A stretch of 64,000 bases of DNA, taken from the NCBI RefSeq assembly GCF_943193215.1, contig NZ_CALPDH010000015.1:83195-147194 (forward strand), given 5' to 3'. This stretch comes from Acetatifactor aquisgranensis. GTDB taxonomy: Bacteria; Bacillota; Clostridia; Lachnospirales; Lachnospiraceae. The notes below the pieces were generated by a model, which did not search any database, was not told the DNA's origin, and was given only the letters and a program-made list of their open reading frames with translations. Below, piece by piece: positions 15,425 to 24,513 of the stretch (its first letter is position 1; each line of letters opens with the position of its first letter). Made by a program: the position numbers and the translations under genes.

Positions 15425-16792
15425 TCAGTTGACAACCCTGCCTTCCATCCCCCGCTTCAGCACGTTCCTGGCAGTATTCGTCTTCTCCTCCGCCGAATAC
15501 CCGCAGGCATTGCAGAGGAAAATCCCTTTCTTCCTGCCGCCGCTCTCCACCGCGCCGCAGCTGCTGCACTCATTGCTGATGTCCTTCCCCAGCACCTCCA
15601 CGATTTCCACCGACTGCTCTCTGCATTTCTGCTCCAGGCGGCTGCGGATGTAGCCTCTCTGCCACATGGCCACGGAATGGTTGATTTTCCGGTTGATGCC
15701 GCCCGCCTTTGGCCTGGGCATTCTGACGATGTAGATCCTCCTGGGCTTCTCTGTGCGCAGGAAGCGGTTCAGCTCCTGGTTGATATAGCTGTGGAGCCGC
15801 TCCTCCATCCGATGCCTCCGGGCATTGTACTTCCTGCGCCCCGGGTTGTCGGCTCTGTTGCGGTTATAGCTCCTGGTCTGCTGCCTGACCCATTCGGCAT
15901 ATTCCGTCTGCAGAGCGCCCAGTTCCTCGCCATAATGATGCCCTTCCTGGGTGGTGAGCATGGTGAACATCCCCATGGCCAGTCCTATCCGGTTCACATA
16001 GTCCTCATGAACCCGCACCGCCACATCCACCGCGGTCATGATTTCAACATTCCCTTCCTGGGGATACAGTCTGACATAAAGCTGACGCTTGTACTGGTTC
16101 CCGTCTGTCAGGGGCACGAAGACCCGCTTCCGGTTCTCTTTGGTGGAAATGTAGATTCCTCTGCTGCCGTCCTTCTCCCCGTAGCGGTAGGCTCGCTCCG
16201 CAACGGAAAATCCCCATGGCGGCTGCACCGAAGCCTGTGGCTCTGTCTCCGCCTTGTCCGTTTCCCTGCTTTTCACCCGGTACTTTCGCACCTGTCTGCA
16301 CAGATAGCGGTGGAGCTTTTCCGCATCCACTTTGGATGCCAGTTCCTCCTGCTTCCTCTGCAGCTCCCGGGGCAGGACGATGGGCTCCTGGTTCAGCACG
16401 GCGGTAAAGGCGTTGTTCACCTTCAACAGGAACCGGAGGTAATGCTTCTCCTCCTCGGTCAGACCCTCATTCCTGCCAATCAGCTGCAGCACCCGGGATT
16501 TTGTCCGGGCCCACTGGCTTTTGATGTCCCCCAGCGCATCGAACACGGCCAGGTAAAAGTACACCGACGGCAGCCCCAGCTCTCCCCGCAGGCCGCTCTC
16601 CGTCATCTCATTCTGGACGGTGTAGCCGGGATACAGTTTGGACAGCCCTCCGATGCCGCTGTACCTCTGGTATACATAGCGCTTCACCTTGCCGTAATCC
16701 GCCGCAATCTCCTGCAGCTTCTTCATATCCTCCGCGCAAAGCGGGGTCTTGCTGTACTGGTGGACGGTCTTGCATACCTTGTCTGACGGCAT
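15425..16792 (-). CDS. TnpB-like protein lacking RuvC catalytic residues
   Basis: About 455 residues from the ATG at 16792 (AAGGGA eight bases upstream); the frame is open to 16882. The protein has the TnpB layout: a helical N-terminal half, a RuvC-like core, an intact four-cysteine zinc ribbon (SSCG and CNACG, Cys 409, 412, 427, 430) and the C-terminal NTARNVLKRG segment. The three acidic RuvC residues of active TnpB are absent: the GIDLG-type motif is IGLAMGM (Ala at about 272), the EdL motif is IYIVRM (Val at about 356), and the DxNAA motif is EEKTNTA (Lys at about 437). The flanking fold motifs and zinc ribbon are preserved, which argues for retained nucleic-acid binding without cleavage, as described for nuclease-dead TnpB-like repressors. 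Alternatively this is a decayed or divergent transposon protein. The lack of frameshifts favours selection. Confidence 0.8.
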   Translation of the reverse strand: MPSDKVCKTVHQYSKTPLCAEDMKKLQEIAADYGKVKRYVYQRYSGIGGLSKLYPGYTVQNEMTESGLRGELGLPSVYFYLAVFDALGDIKSQWARTKSRVLQLIGRNEGLTEEEKHYLRFLLKVNNAFTAVLNQEPIVLPRELQRKQEELASKVDAEKLHRYLCRQVRKYRVKSRETDKAETEPQASVQPPWGFSVAERAYRYGEKDGSRGIYISTKENRKRVFVPLTDGNQYKRQLYVRLYPQEGNVEIMTAVDVAVRVHEDYVNRIGLAMGMFTMLTTQEGHHYGEELGALQTEYAEWVRQQTRSYNRNRADNPGRRKYNARRHRMEERLHSYINQELNRFLRTEKPRRIYIVRMPRPKAGGINRKINHSVAMWQRGYIRSRLEQKCREQSVEIVEVLGKDISNECSSCGAVESGGRKKGIFLCNACGYSAEEKTNTARNVLKRGMEGRVVN

Positions 16793-16840
16793 TTTGGAGT
16801 TCCCTTTACTCTCTATAAACACATGACAATGCGCGATTCC

Positions 16841-16860
16841 CAAAAAGTGTACTTTTTGGC
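16841..16860. repeat. 20-bp near-palindrome upstream of the tnpB-like gene (copy 1)
   Basis: The sequence ccaaaaagtgtactttttgg is a palindrome except for its central two base pairs. It lies about 50 bases upstream of the tnpB-like start. With the preceding CGATTC it forms a 26-bp imperfect direct repeat with copy 2. It could be an operator, an element-end hairpin or a processing site. Confidence 0.7.
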
Positions 16861-16968
16861 TACTATCAAAAGATGGGCACAATTACCAAGAAAAATATCT
16901 GTTTACGCTTGATTTTATGCCCATCTTGTATTAAAATAGGATAGGTTAACAGCCATATAGCCGATTCT

Positions 16969-16988
16969 CAAAAAGTACACTTTTTGGT
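16969..16988. repeat. 20-bp near-palindrome upstream of the tnpB-like gene (copy 2)
   Basis: The sequence tcaaaaagtacactttttgg is nearly the reverse complement of copy 1 and is also preceded by CGATTC. The copies are 128 bases apart. Between them is a 10-bp inverted repeat (aagatgggca at 16871-16880 and tgcccatctt at 16919-16928). The group II intron ends 15 bases away. Confidence 0.7.
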
Positions 16989-17003
16989 ATCATTTCAGAC
17001 AAA

Positions 17004-18850
17004 TCGAGTAGGAGGAAATTTCTCTAATTGAGAAATTTCCGACCTCTCACACCACCGTGCGTACCGTTCGGTACACGGCGGTTCAATCAACTTAACAAGT
17101 TACTCGCCTTTCGGCGTAGTAGTCCGACATGGAAACTAATCCAAACCGGGTTAGTCTCTCTTTCGTAACAGCCACATTCATTGCTCCTCTTTGGCATACA
17201 TAGGCAATTCTTGCTCCTGTATATGCCGTTGACCATGCATATTTGCAGCTGATACCTAATTCTATCAGGTTCTTTGCTCTATTCTGCGGTGTTTTCCAAT
17301 GCTTCCATATGCACATACGAAGCCGGTAGCGGATTTGACTGTCTAGCCGTTCGCATAACCCTTTCATGCTGCCGATTTTGAAATAGTTTATCCATCCTCG
17401 GATAAGTTGGTTGAGCTTCTTGACTTTGTATCCATTGCTCACTCCCCAACTCCTGCATGTGAGTTTCTTCATCTGCTCCCTGAACTTTGCCGCCGCTTTC
17501 GGGTGGGGTCTGGCTTTATACCCTTTGGCAAATGAGTCATAGTAGAATCCAAATCCCAGATACCTGATTCCCTTGGGCTTATCCACCTTACTTTTCTCCC
17601 CATTTACTTTCAGGCCCAGCCTTTCTTCGATAAATCGGGTGACGCTCTTCATTACCCGTTCTGCCGCCTGCCTGCTTCCAGCCATGATAATCAGGTCGTC
17701 TGCGTAGCGGACGAAATCCAGCCCCCTTGCTTCCAGTTCTTTGTCCAGTTCGTTCAGCATGACGTTCGCTAACAGCGGCGAAATATTTCCGCCCTGCGGC
17801 GTGCCCACTATGGTATCTTCATACTCGTCGTCTATCATCACTCCACTGACCAGGAACTTCCTTACTACCGATATGACATCCCCATCCTTGATTGTACGCC
17901 CGAAGATAGTCATCAGCTTGTCATGGTCTACTGTGTCAAAGAACTTTGCAAGGTCAATGTCTACAACCCAGCTGTGTCCGTCATTCATCATCTCTAATGC
18001 TTTCAGGACTGCCTGCTGTGCACATCGGTTCGGCCTGAACCCATAGCTGTGGTCGTGGAACTGCTCTTCAAATATCGGAGTGGGCACCTGTGCTACTGCC
18101 TGCTGCACAAATCTGTCTACCACCGTTGGTACTCCGAGTTTTCTTGTCCCGCCCTCTGGTTTGGGTATCTCCACCCTGCGGACTGGCTGCGGCTTATATT
18201 TCCTCGTCCGCAGCTTCTCCCTGATGCTTTCGCCGTTTTCCCAAAGGTATGCGCCAAGCTCTTCGACAGTCATCCCGTCCACGCCTGCCGCGCCTTTGTT
18301 CCTTACGACTTGCAGGTACGCGGCATTAAGGTTATCCTTGCTCAATACCTGCTCCATGAGACTACTCGTGTCCATGCGTTGTTTCCTTTCTGCCCCTTTT
18401 GCCTTTGCCGCCTTTGAAGTCATCGACAGGCGTATGCTCTGGCTACGAAGTGGAACGTACTTCAACTGATTGATTGTTCAGCCCTTCGCTCCATTCCCAT
18501 TACAGGAACTTCTTCACTACTATGGCTTCTGCTGACTCCTCACAGTTCGTTGTTACTACGGCTGATGAGACCGCCTGTGAGACCTCCACGCTTAAGGCGC
18601 GCGCTCTTTCCCCTCACCTATCCGCCACATCTACTCGTACTTCCGGCAACTTTTGGACTTCATCTCTTTTGGCAGACTTATCCGTATTTCCGAGCCTTAT
18701 ATGTGATTTCTGTCCGTCGGACCAAGGGTTTGCCTACAGCTTCTTTCAGATTCCACCTCACGATGGACACCCTTGCTGTTCAGCTATACACTTCCTCGTT
18801 GCCTAGGCGTGTTAGGGACTTTCACCCATTAGAGCGCGCCCATGGCGCGC
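17004..18850 (-). mobile_element. Group II intron, bacterial class C
   Basis: Minus-strand element. The 5' region of about 470 bases before the ORF is a structured ribozyme, containing AATGGGTGAAAGTCCC near its start. The 3' end after the ORF has a domain V-like hairpin (CGCCGTGTACCGAACGGTAC... with a loop) and a domain VI hairpin made of AATTTCTC/GAGAAATT, ending CTACTCGAT near 17004. The 5' boundary near 18850 is approximate. The intron sits a few bases after a rho-independent terminator, which is the known target preference of class C introns, and its maturase has no endonuclease domain, also typical of class C. Confidence 0.8.
17092..18375 (-). CDS. ltrA: Group II intron reverse transcriptase/maturase
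   Basis: 427 residues from the ATG at 18375 (MDTSSLMEQVL); the frame is open further upstream without a better start. The reverse transcriptase domain has GFRPNRCAQQAV, DIDLAKFFDTVDH, the VGTPQGGNISPLLANV motif and the catalytic box FVRYADDLI near residue 225. After it comes the maturase (X) domain with LIRGWINYFKIGSMKG. There is no C-terminal HNH endonuclease, which fits class C introns that insert behind terminators. The protein splices its own intron RNA and copies it into the target site. Both catalytic aspartates are present and no frameshift is seen, so it may be active. Confidence 0.92.
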   Translation of the reverse strand: MDTSSLMEQVLSKDNLNAAYLQVVRNKGAAGVDGMTVEELGAYLWENGESIREKLRTRKYKPQPVRRVEIPKPEGGTRKLGVPTVVDRFVQQAVAQVPTPIFEEQFHDHSYGFRPNRCAQQAVLKALEMMNDGHSWVVDIDLAKFFDTVDHDKLMTIFGRTIKDGDVISVVRKFLVSGVMIDDEYEDTIVGTPQGGNISPLLANVMLNELDKELEARGLDFVRYADDLIIMAGSRQAAERVMKSVTRFIEERLGLKVNGEKSKVDKPKGIRYLGFGFYYDSFAKGYKARPHPKAAAKFREQMKKLTCRSWGVSNGYKVKKLNQLIRGWINYFKIGSMKGLCERLDSQIRYRLRMCIWKHWKTPQNRAKNLIELGISCKYAWSTAYTGARIAYVCQRGAMNVAVTKERLTRFGLVSMSDYYAERRVTC

Positions 18851-18855
18851 AAACC

Positions 18856-18883
18856 AAAAAAGCCGGGACATTTCATCCCGGCT
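18856..18883 (-). terminator. Rho-independent terminator used as intron target
   Basis: On the minus strand AGCCGGGA, a 7-base loop and TCCCGGCT form a perfect 8-bp stem followed by a run of T (A run at 18856-18861 on the plus strand). It lies about 110 bases downstream of the AAA-ATPase gene and immediately upstream of the group II intron. Confidence 0.8.
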
Positions 18884-18991
18884 CCCTTTATACCATTCCC
18901 CTTCCGCGGCTTCCCGGAGCAGAAGCATCCCGTTCCAGGCTCCCGGCAGCGCCCCGAACAGCTCCCGGCATCTGCACCCACAGACTCAATT

Positions 18992-20807
18992 TCAGCCTCC
19001 AATCAACACCTGTTTTCCCCTGAACGCAAATCCATACTTTTGAATCCGCTCTGCCGGGAATCCCTTTTCCAGCAGCGCGGCATCATACCCTTTCTCCTCA
19101 ATCTGCTGCAGCGCAGCCTGTACCGTATCCTCAAGGCTCTTCTCTTTTCTCGGATTGTTTACCTTGAATTCTATAATAATCGCATCTCTTCCGCAAGTAT
19201 TTGATACCGCGTCCCCGGCGGGATTCCTCGGCTCCAACAGCACATCATAGCGCCCAAAGCCACTCTCCCGGTTGGAGGTAATGCTGTATCTATCCGCCAG
19301 ATCCACCATCAGTCCCAGCACAAAACCGTGGTAAAAACGCTCCGGCTCCGCTTCCTCCGATGGCTTCACCCCCGCGTCAAAGCTGCTGAAGGTAGCCAGC
19401 GCCACCCGGTTCATATACAGATTCATGGCATCCAAATCTCCCAACAGCAGAGCTTTGATAAAGGTATTGTAATGGGGCGTATGGTCGCGGAACCACCCGT
19501 CTATCATCCGCTCGAACATCAGCCTCACTTCCCGGTTGGTAAGCTTCAGCCCATACTTCCAGCTTCCGTAAGGAGGCCTTTCACAGCTCTCTACCCTTAA
19601 GTATCCACTGGCCAGAAACAGGCTCCAGACAGCGCTCTGGCTGTAATCAAGTTGGTCAAAAACGATTTGTTCGTCAATCTCCGTATATAAGATTCCATCC
19701 CCAAGCAAAAGCTCCATTGTCATCTTTATATCCGGGCTGCCCTCCCGAATCAGCTTGCCCACCAGGCTGTTAGAACTGGTGTTTGCCCAGTAAGCGGCAA
19801 ATCCACCATTTTTTAGATAATTCAGAATAGACCAGGGGTTATAAATATCTCTCTGCCTGCCAAAAGTGAAGCCGTCATACCAGTTCTTCACTTCCTTCTG
19901 CCTATCTCCCATCCCATATTCGTCCAGCGCGGCAAATACCTCCTGTTCCGTAAAGCCAAAGCTGTCTGCATACAAATCAGACGTAGCAGTCACCACCTCC
20001 AGATTGTTCAGATCGGAGAAAATCGACTCCTTGCTGACACGAGTGATTCCGGTCATGATTGCCCGTTCCAGATAAGGGTTCGTCTTAAAGGAGGCATTGA
20101 ACAGGCTCCGTAAGAACTCCACTACCTCCCGCCAATAACCGTGTACATAGGCTTCCTGCATGGGCGTATCGTATTCGTCCAACAGGAGGATGACTTTTTT
20201 GCCATAATAGCGTGAAAGGAAGGACGACAGCGCATGCAGCGAATTCGTAGCCAGATAGTCTGCCATGTCCACAGATACTCCCCGGAACCTTTCCTTCTCC
20301 CGCTCATTCAGGCATCCACTGTCCAGAAGGAAATCATATTTGTCATACAGTTCTGTAATAATCTGACAGATCTGCGTCCTGGCGCCCGGAAATGTGGTCT
20401 CCTTCACCCTGGCAAAAGAAAGGCTGATGACGGGATATGTCCCCTGCAGCTGCCGATACCGCTCTTCCTTCCAGATGGAAAGGCCTTCAAAGAGTCCTGC
20501 CTTCCCTGCACATTCCACGGAAAAGAAATATTCCAGCATGCTCATCGTCAATGTCTTACCAAAGCGTCTGGGGCGGGTAATCAGAGTAACGGCATCCTGA
20601 TTCTCCCACCATTCCCTGATGAAATCCGTCTTGTCAATATATACTGCTTAACGATTTCACTTGCCGTGAAATCAGACTGCATAACGCTGACCGGTTCAAT
20701 CGCATGATTGCATTAGGCAGTATTCAGCGTTATGCAGTATAAAAGCAGTTCGCCTGAATCAATTGCTCGAAATTTTGATGTCCGATTCCTACAGTCCTTG
20801 CTGCCAT
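18992..20807 (-). pseudogene. AAA-ATPase-like/PD-(D/E)XK protein gene split by a MITE
   Basis: The original start is the ATG at 20807 with GGGAGG upstream, encoding MAARTVGIGHQNFEQLIQAN. The 98-bp MITE with its TA duplication then interrupts the gene; an in-frame TAA lies inside it. Downstream the frame continues YIDKTDFIREWWEN and LITRPRRFGKTLTMSML, the Walker A region. Removing 100 bases gives exactly 572 codons. The rest shows the AAA-ATPase-like fold (LLLDEYDTPMQEA Walker B, ITGITRVSKESIFSDLNNLE) and a C-terminal PDDEXK_9 nuclease-like domain (DAIIIEFKV, about 40 residues from the end). The family (pfam09820 with pfam08011) is common in gut Clostridia and Bacteroidetes and its role is unclear. 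The remaining ORF from 20551 lacks Walker A. Confidence 0.85.
20640..20741 (-). mobile_element. MITE copy A (98 bp plus TA duplication)
   Basis: 102 bases including both flanking TA dinucleotides. The terminal inverted repeat is TATACTGC(A/T)TAACG, with one mismatch in this copy. Inside is an 8-bp hairpin (gatttcac/gtgaaatc, 20653-20673) and a 15-bp perfect stem (20676-20690 with 20724-20738). It is about 95 percent identical to copy B. Target duplication TA points to mobilisation by an IS630/Tc1-mariner-type transposase, none of which is in the window. Confidence 0.85.
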
Positions 20808-20890
20808 ACTACGCCTCCCATATCCTGAACCGCTTTCGCGGTTTCCCAGCATCCCATTACGAAGAAACCCTCTTTTTCATTCACATTATC

Positions 20891-21616
20891 CTACAGCACC
20901 CCAAACAATCCCCTGACATCCTCATCCGCAATAATCCGATCACTGCCCTTCCCCTCATTCGCCAGCATCGCCTCCACCTTGCCCGCAATGGTCACATCGA
21001 TGAACCGCCCCACATCGATCCCCCGCAGCTCGAAGAACAGCAGCGGCTGCTCGTCCAGGCGCACTCCCACTCCGTACAGGGCCGCCGCCACATGCTTGCA
21101 CAGAAGCGCCCAGTCCGGGCAGCTGCAGCTGAAGCTGATCTCCCGGGGCGTGGGGAACAGGCCGTCCTTCCCCTGGAACAGCTCCTGCATCTGCTCCGGG
21201 AAGTTCCCATTCAGCAGCTCCTCCATATTTTCAATCTTGCTGCCGCATTTCTCGATGATTCCCTGGCATTTCTCCTCGGAAAGGGGGCTGATGCGGATTT
21301 CCACCTTGTAGGGCACCTTTCTGGTTCCCTGCACCCTGGCCTGGATTTTTCCCTTCTGAATCTTCAGATCCAGCACCGCTCCGGCTCGGACATAGCGCTT
21401 GCCCCTGTCCAGACGGCTTTCATAGTCCGCATACCGCTCCAGGTTCTCGCACCAGGCCTTGCCCCACCAGTTGCGCACAATCGTCCTGCCCTGCACCGTG
21501 ACGGGCTCCAGCGCCGCGCCCTTCTTCTTTTCCTTTTTTCTGCTCTCTGCCGCGTTCTTTTTGATTTCCGCCGCGGTAGGCTGCTCATACGTTGCCGTCT
21601 CCCAATATCTGTTCAT
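20891..21616 (-). CDS. SWIM zinc-finger protein
   Basis: 241 residues. The SWIM motif CxCx(n)CxH is visible as SCSCPDWALLCKHVAAALYG near residues 163-182. Upstream is a basic, lysine-rich N-terminus (about 20-35) and a WWGKAWCENLERYADYESR segment typical of this family. SWIM fingers bind DNA or protein partners. The gene lies 185 bases downstream of a SNF2-type helicase on the same strand. This pairing recurs in bacteria and suggests a joint role in chromatin-like remodelling, repair or defence. Nothing in the sequence shows the specific function. Confidence 0.88.
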   Translation of the reverse strand: MNRYWETATYEQPTAAEIKKNAAESRKKEKKKGAALEPVTVQGRTIVRNWWGKAWCENLERYADYESRLDRGKRYVRAGAVLDLKIQKGKIQARVQGTRKVPYKVEIRISPLSEEKCQGIIEKCGSKIENMEELLNGNFPEQMQELFQGKDGLFPTPREISFSCSCPDWALLCKHVAAALYGVGVRLDEQPLLFFELRGIDVGRFIDVTIAGKVEAMLANEGKGSDRIIADEDVRGLFGVL

Positions 21617-21801
21617 CCTGTTCTCCTTCCAAGGCCTGGACTTCCCTTTATGCCGATTACAGGGCCTGCCCCAGCAGCATCAAAATGCGTCACGCCGCTC
21701 ACGTCTTTTCGCCATGCCGTCTGTCTAATCGGCGCCATTCGGAAAGCACCGGCCAATCCCATGAAATCCGGCTCTTCTTCCGTGTGCAGTTTCGGATTTC
21801 T

Positions 21802-24417
21802 TTACACGCTCAGCTTCAGCATGGCCATCAGCTCCTCATTGCCCAGCTCCGTGATCCACTTCTCCCCGCCGGAGCCGATCACGTTCTCCGCCAGTTCCTT
21901 CTTGGATTCGATCATGGCGTCGATCTTCTCCTCGATGGTTCCCTGGCAAACCAGCTTATGCACCACCACGTCCTTTTTCTGGCCGATCCGGAAGGCCCGG
22001 TCTGTGGCCTGGTTCTCCACGGCGGGGTTCCACCAGCGGTCGAAATGAATCACATGGTTGGCTTTGGTCAGGTTCAGGCCGGTTCCACCCGCCTTCACGG
22101 ACACCACCATAAAGGGCACATATTTCTCCCCCTGGAAATCCTCCACGATCTTCCCCCGCTTCGCCACCGGCGTGCCGCCATGGAGCACATGTCCTTTCCT
22201 CCCGAAGACCTGCTCCAGGAACGCCGCCAGGTATTCCGTGATTTCCTTGAATTGCGTGAACACGATCACTCTTTCCCGTTTCTCGTATATGGTCTCGCAG
22301 ATATCCTTCAGCATCAGGAGCTTCCCGCTCTCCTCCATGGCATAGGCGGACTGCCCCAGGAATTGATCCGGATGGTTGCAGATCTGCTTCAGCTTCATGA
22401 TGGTGGTGAGGATGATGCCGCTGCGCTGGATGCCCTCCACCTTATCGATCATCTGCTCCATGTCCGCCACCGCTTTCCGGTAGAGGACGACCTGCTTCCT
22501 GCTCAGTGCCACATAGTCCACGCTCTCCAGCTTCTCCGGCAGATCCGAGATGATTTTTTTGTCCGTCTTCACCCGCCGGAGCATGAAGGGCGACACCATT
22601 GTCTTCAATCTCATGTAGCCCTCCGGATGCTCGTTTAAGCCCTTGCAGTATTCATGGAATTCTTTTGCGGTGCCCAGGAGCCCCTTGTTCAGGAAATCGA
22701 ACAGCGACCACAGGTTCATAAGCTCGTTCTCGATGGGCGTGCCCGTCATCACGATGCGCATCCGGGCGCTCAGCTTCTTGATCTCCCGGGTCTGCTTGGT
22801 GCCGGGGTTCTTGATGGCCTGCGCCTCGTCCAGGATGACGCAGTCCCATTTAATCTCCTGCAGGCCCCTGACACGCGCCGCCATGCCGTATGTGGTGATG
22901 GTCAGGAACGCCCGGCTTTCCGCCAGCTCCTCTTCCAATACCCCGGCGCTGCGTCCGTGGAGCAGCATGAAATCCAGTCCGGGCGCAAATCTCTCCGCCT
23001 CCCGCTGCCAGTTGCCCAGAAGGGAAGCCGGCAGCACCAGAAGGGCTCTGGCCGTCGGGTTCTGGGTGCGCAGCCTCTCCAGATAGGCCAGCACCTGGAC
23101 CGTCTTCCCCAGCCCCATGTCGTCCGCCAGGCAGGCTCCGAAGCCCAGCCCGTCCATGTAGTTCAGCCAGGTATAGCCGTTCTTCTGGTAAGGCCGCAGG
23201 GTAGCCTGGAATGTCTTCGGCACCGGGGCTTTCCGGATGGTCTCGGGCTTGCGCATGTGCGTCAGGAATTCCGCCAGCCACTGTCCGTTGGACACCGCTG
23301 CCCCCACGTCCTTCTGTCCCTTCCCCTGCCCCAGCTCCAGCTGCATGGCATCCAGCAAGGTCATCTCTCCCGGCATTCCCTCCAGCCTCGCAAGCAGCTC
23401 CCGCAGCTTCTCATGGTCTACCTCCACCCATTTCCCTTTCAGCAGCGCTAACCCTTCAGTCTGCTCCAGGAGCCTTCGCACCTCCTCCTCGGTGAGCTCC
23501 TCCCCGTCCACCACCAGCTTGGGACGCACGCCGATCAGCGTGTCAAAGCCCAGCATGGAGGGCTTCTCGTCCCCCAAGCTGGCCTCCAGGGTGACGCCCG
23601 CCGCCTTCCTTTTCCACCAGTTGGGTATCCGGCACAGGATCCCCGCCTGTTCGATGTCCTCGATCCGTTTCAGGAAATCGTAGGCCTCCTGTGCCGTCAG
23701 CCGCAGAGGGTGGAACATCTCGCCGCTCTCCATGAAGCCCGCGATCAGCTCCGATACCTCCGCGGCGCGGTTCAGGCAGGACAGGAGCTTCAGGAGCTTG
23801 TCCCGTTCATCCTTATACTCTGTCAGGGCATATTTCAGCGGCACATGGCGCACCTTGCCCGCCGCGTCTCTGGTGGCATAGGTGGCCAGGAAGGCAAAGG
23901 GGTATTCTTCCCCCCTGTTCTCCACCAGGTGGAAGAAAATCCGCTCGGGCACATGGAGATGCTGGCTCTTCTCCGTCAGGTACATCTCCACCGTCCCCTG
24001 ATAGCCCCGTATCTCCTCCCTGAAGATCTTCAGCAGCCTGCGGAAGACCGCGGCGATCCACTTCCCGTCCACATGCTCCGCCCCGATGGCGAAGGGCACC
24101 GCCCGCAGGAGCGCCTCCACATCCTCTTCCAGAGCCTTCACCTCCACCTTTTCCCGGGCCAGTTCCAGCTCCGGCAGCCTGGTCAGGCATCTCAGGAAGG
24201 TGTCGGATACCAGGTACAGGAAGCTTCCGGAGGCCGTAGGATTTTCGCTCCTCTCCTCGAATCCCATCTGGTACAGGGCATAGTATCTGTCCGCCTCGAA
24301 CCGGCTCCTCCATGCATCCCCGCCGCTCTCCTCCTGAAGGGACGGGGCGTCCGGATAGAAATCTTTTTCCGTGAAAATGAACTGCAGCCCTTCCCCGCTG
24401 GTATTTGTCTTATCCAT
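21802..24417 (-). CDS. SNF2-family DEAD/DEAH helicase
   Basis: 871 residues. The N-terminal 400 residues belong to the bacterial SNF2-associated region. The ATPase core starts with LRPYQKNGYTWLNYMDGLGF, Walker A DDMGLGKTVQ near residue 430, the DEAQAIKN box and MTGTPIENELMNLWSLFDFL. The C-terminal RecA-like domain has VIVFTQFKEITEYLA, MVVSVKAGGTGLNLTKA and the arginine-finger motif ATDRAFRIGQ. Such proteins are ATP-driven duplex DNA translocases acting in the cytoplasm. It precedes the SWIM gene on the same strand; together they form a common two-gene unit. No frameshift or missing motif is seen. Confidence 0.93.
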   Translation of the reverse strand: MDKTNTSGEGLQFIFTEKDFYPDAPSLQEESGGDAWRSRFEADRYYALYQMGFEERSENPTASGSFLYLVSDTFLRCLTRLPELELAREKVEVKALEEDVEALLRAVPFAIGAEHVDGKWIAAVFRRLLKIFREEIRGYQGTVEMYLTEKSQHLHVPERIFFHLVENRGEEYPFAFLATYATRDAAGKVRHVPLKYALTEYKDERDKLLKLLSCLNRAAEVSELIAGFMESGEMFHPLRLTAQEAYDFLKRIEDIEQAGILCRIPNWWKRKAAGVTLEASLGDEKPSMLGFDTLIGVRPKLVVDGEELTEEEVRRLLEQTEGLALLKGKWVEVDHEKLRELLARLEGMPGEMTLLDAMQLELGQGKGQKDVGAAVSNGQWLAEFLTHMRKPETIRKAPVPKTFQATLRPYQKNGYTWLNYMDGLGFGACLADDMGLGKTVQVLAYLERLRTQNPTARALLVLPASLLGNWQREAERFAPGLDFMLLHGRSAGVLEEELAESRAFLTITTYGMAARVRGLQEIKWDCVILDEAQAIKNPGTKQTREIKKLSARMRIVMTGTPIENELMNLWSLFDFLNKGLLGTAKEFHEYCKGLNEHPEGYMRLKTMVSPFMLRRVKTDKKIISDLPEKLESVDYVALSRKQVVLYRKAVADMEQMIDKVEGIQRSGIILTTIMKLKQICNHPDQFLGQSAYAMEESGKLLMLKDICETIYEKRERVIVFTQFKEITEYLAAFLEQVFGRKGHVLHGGTPVAKRGKIVEDFQGEKYVPFMVVSVKAGGTGLNLTKANHVIHFDRWWNPAVENQATDRAFRIGQKKDVVVHKLVCQGTIEEKIDAMIESKKELAENVIGSGGEKWITELGNEELMAMLKLSV

Positions 24418-24513
24418 AAAAATCGTCCTTCCGTGTTTTTTCTTTCGATATATTGTTATCTGTCCTTGATTTCAAGGCTGCCCTGCCGTTCCCGCGGCTG
24501 TCTGCCCCCGCTC

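Larger units (their letters stand above)
15337..16988 (-). mobile_element. Putative IS605/IS1341-like element carrying a tnpB-like gene only
   Basis: One edge is set by the abrupt end of DUF2974 homology near 15336, just beyond the 3' end of the tnpB-like gene. The other edge is uncertain; the palindromes at 16841-16860 and 16969-16988 are the best candidates for end structures. No Y1 transposase (tnpA) is visible, as in IS1341-type elements, and no target duplication can be read. The element lies directly downstream of the group II intron. Confidence 0.4.

Noticed and set aside
15287..16786. Long plus-strand frame of 499 codons opposite the tnpB-like gene
   Set aside because: It is an antisense reading of the tnpB-like gene, rich in L, P, H and Q, has no known motif and starts in the DUF2974 fragment.
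18474..19204. Frames over the 5' part of the group II intron
   Set aside because: This region is ribozyme RNA; the frames are chance openings without start sites.
20732..22638. Long plus-strand frames opposite the SWIM and SNF2 genes
   Set aside because: Shadow frames. The minus strand carries recognisable SWIM and helicase motifs.
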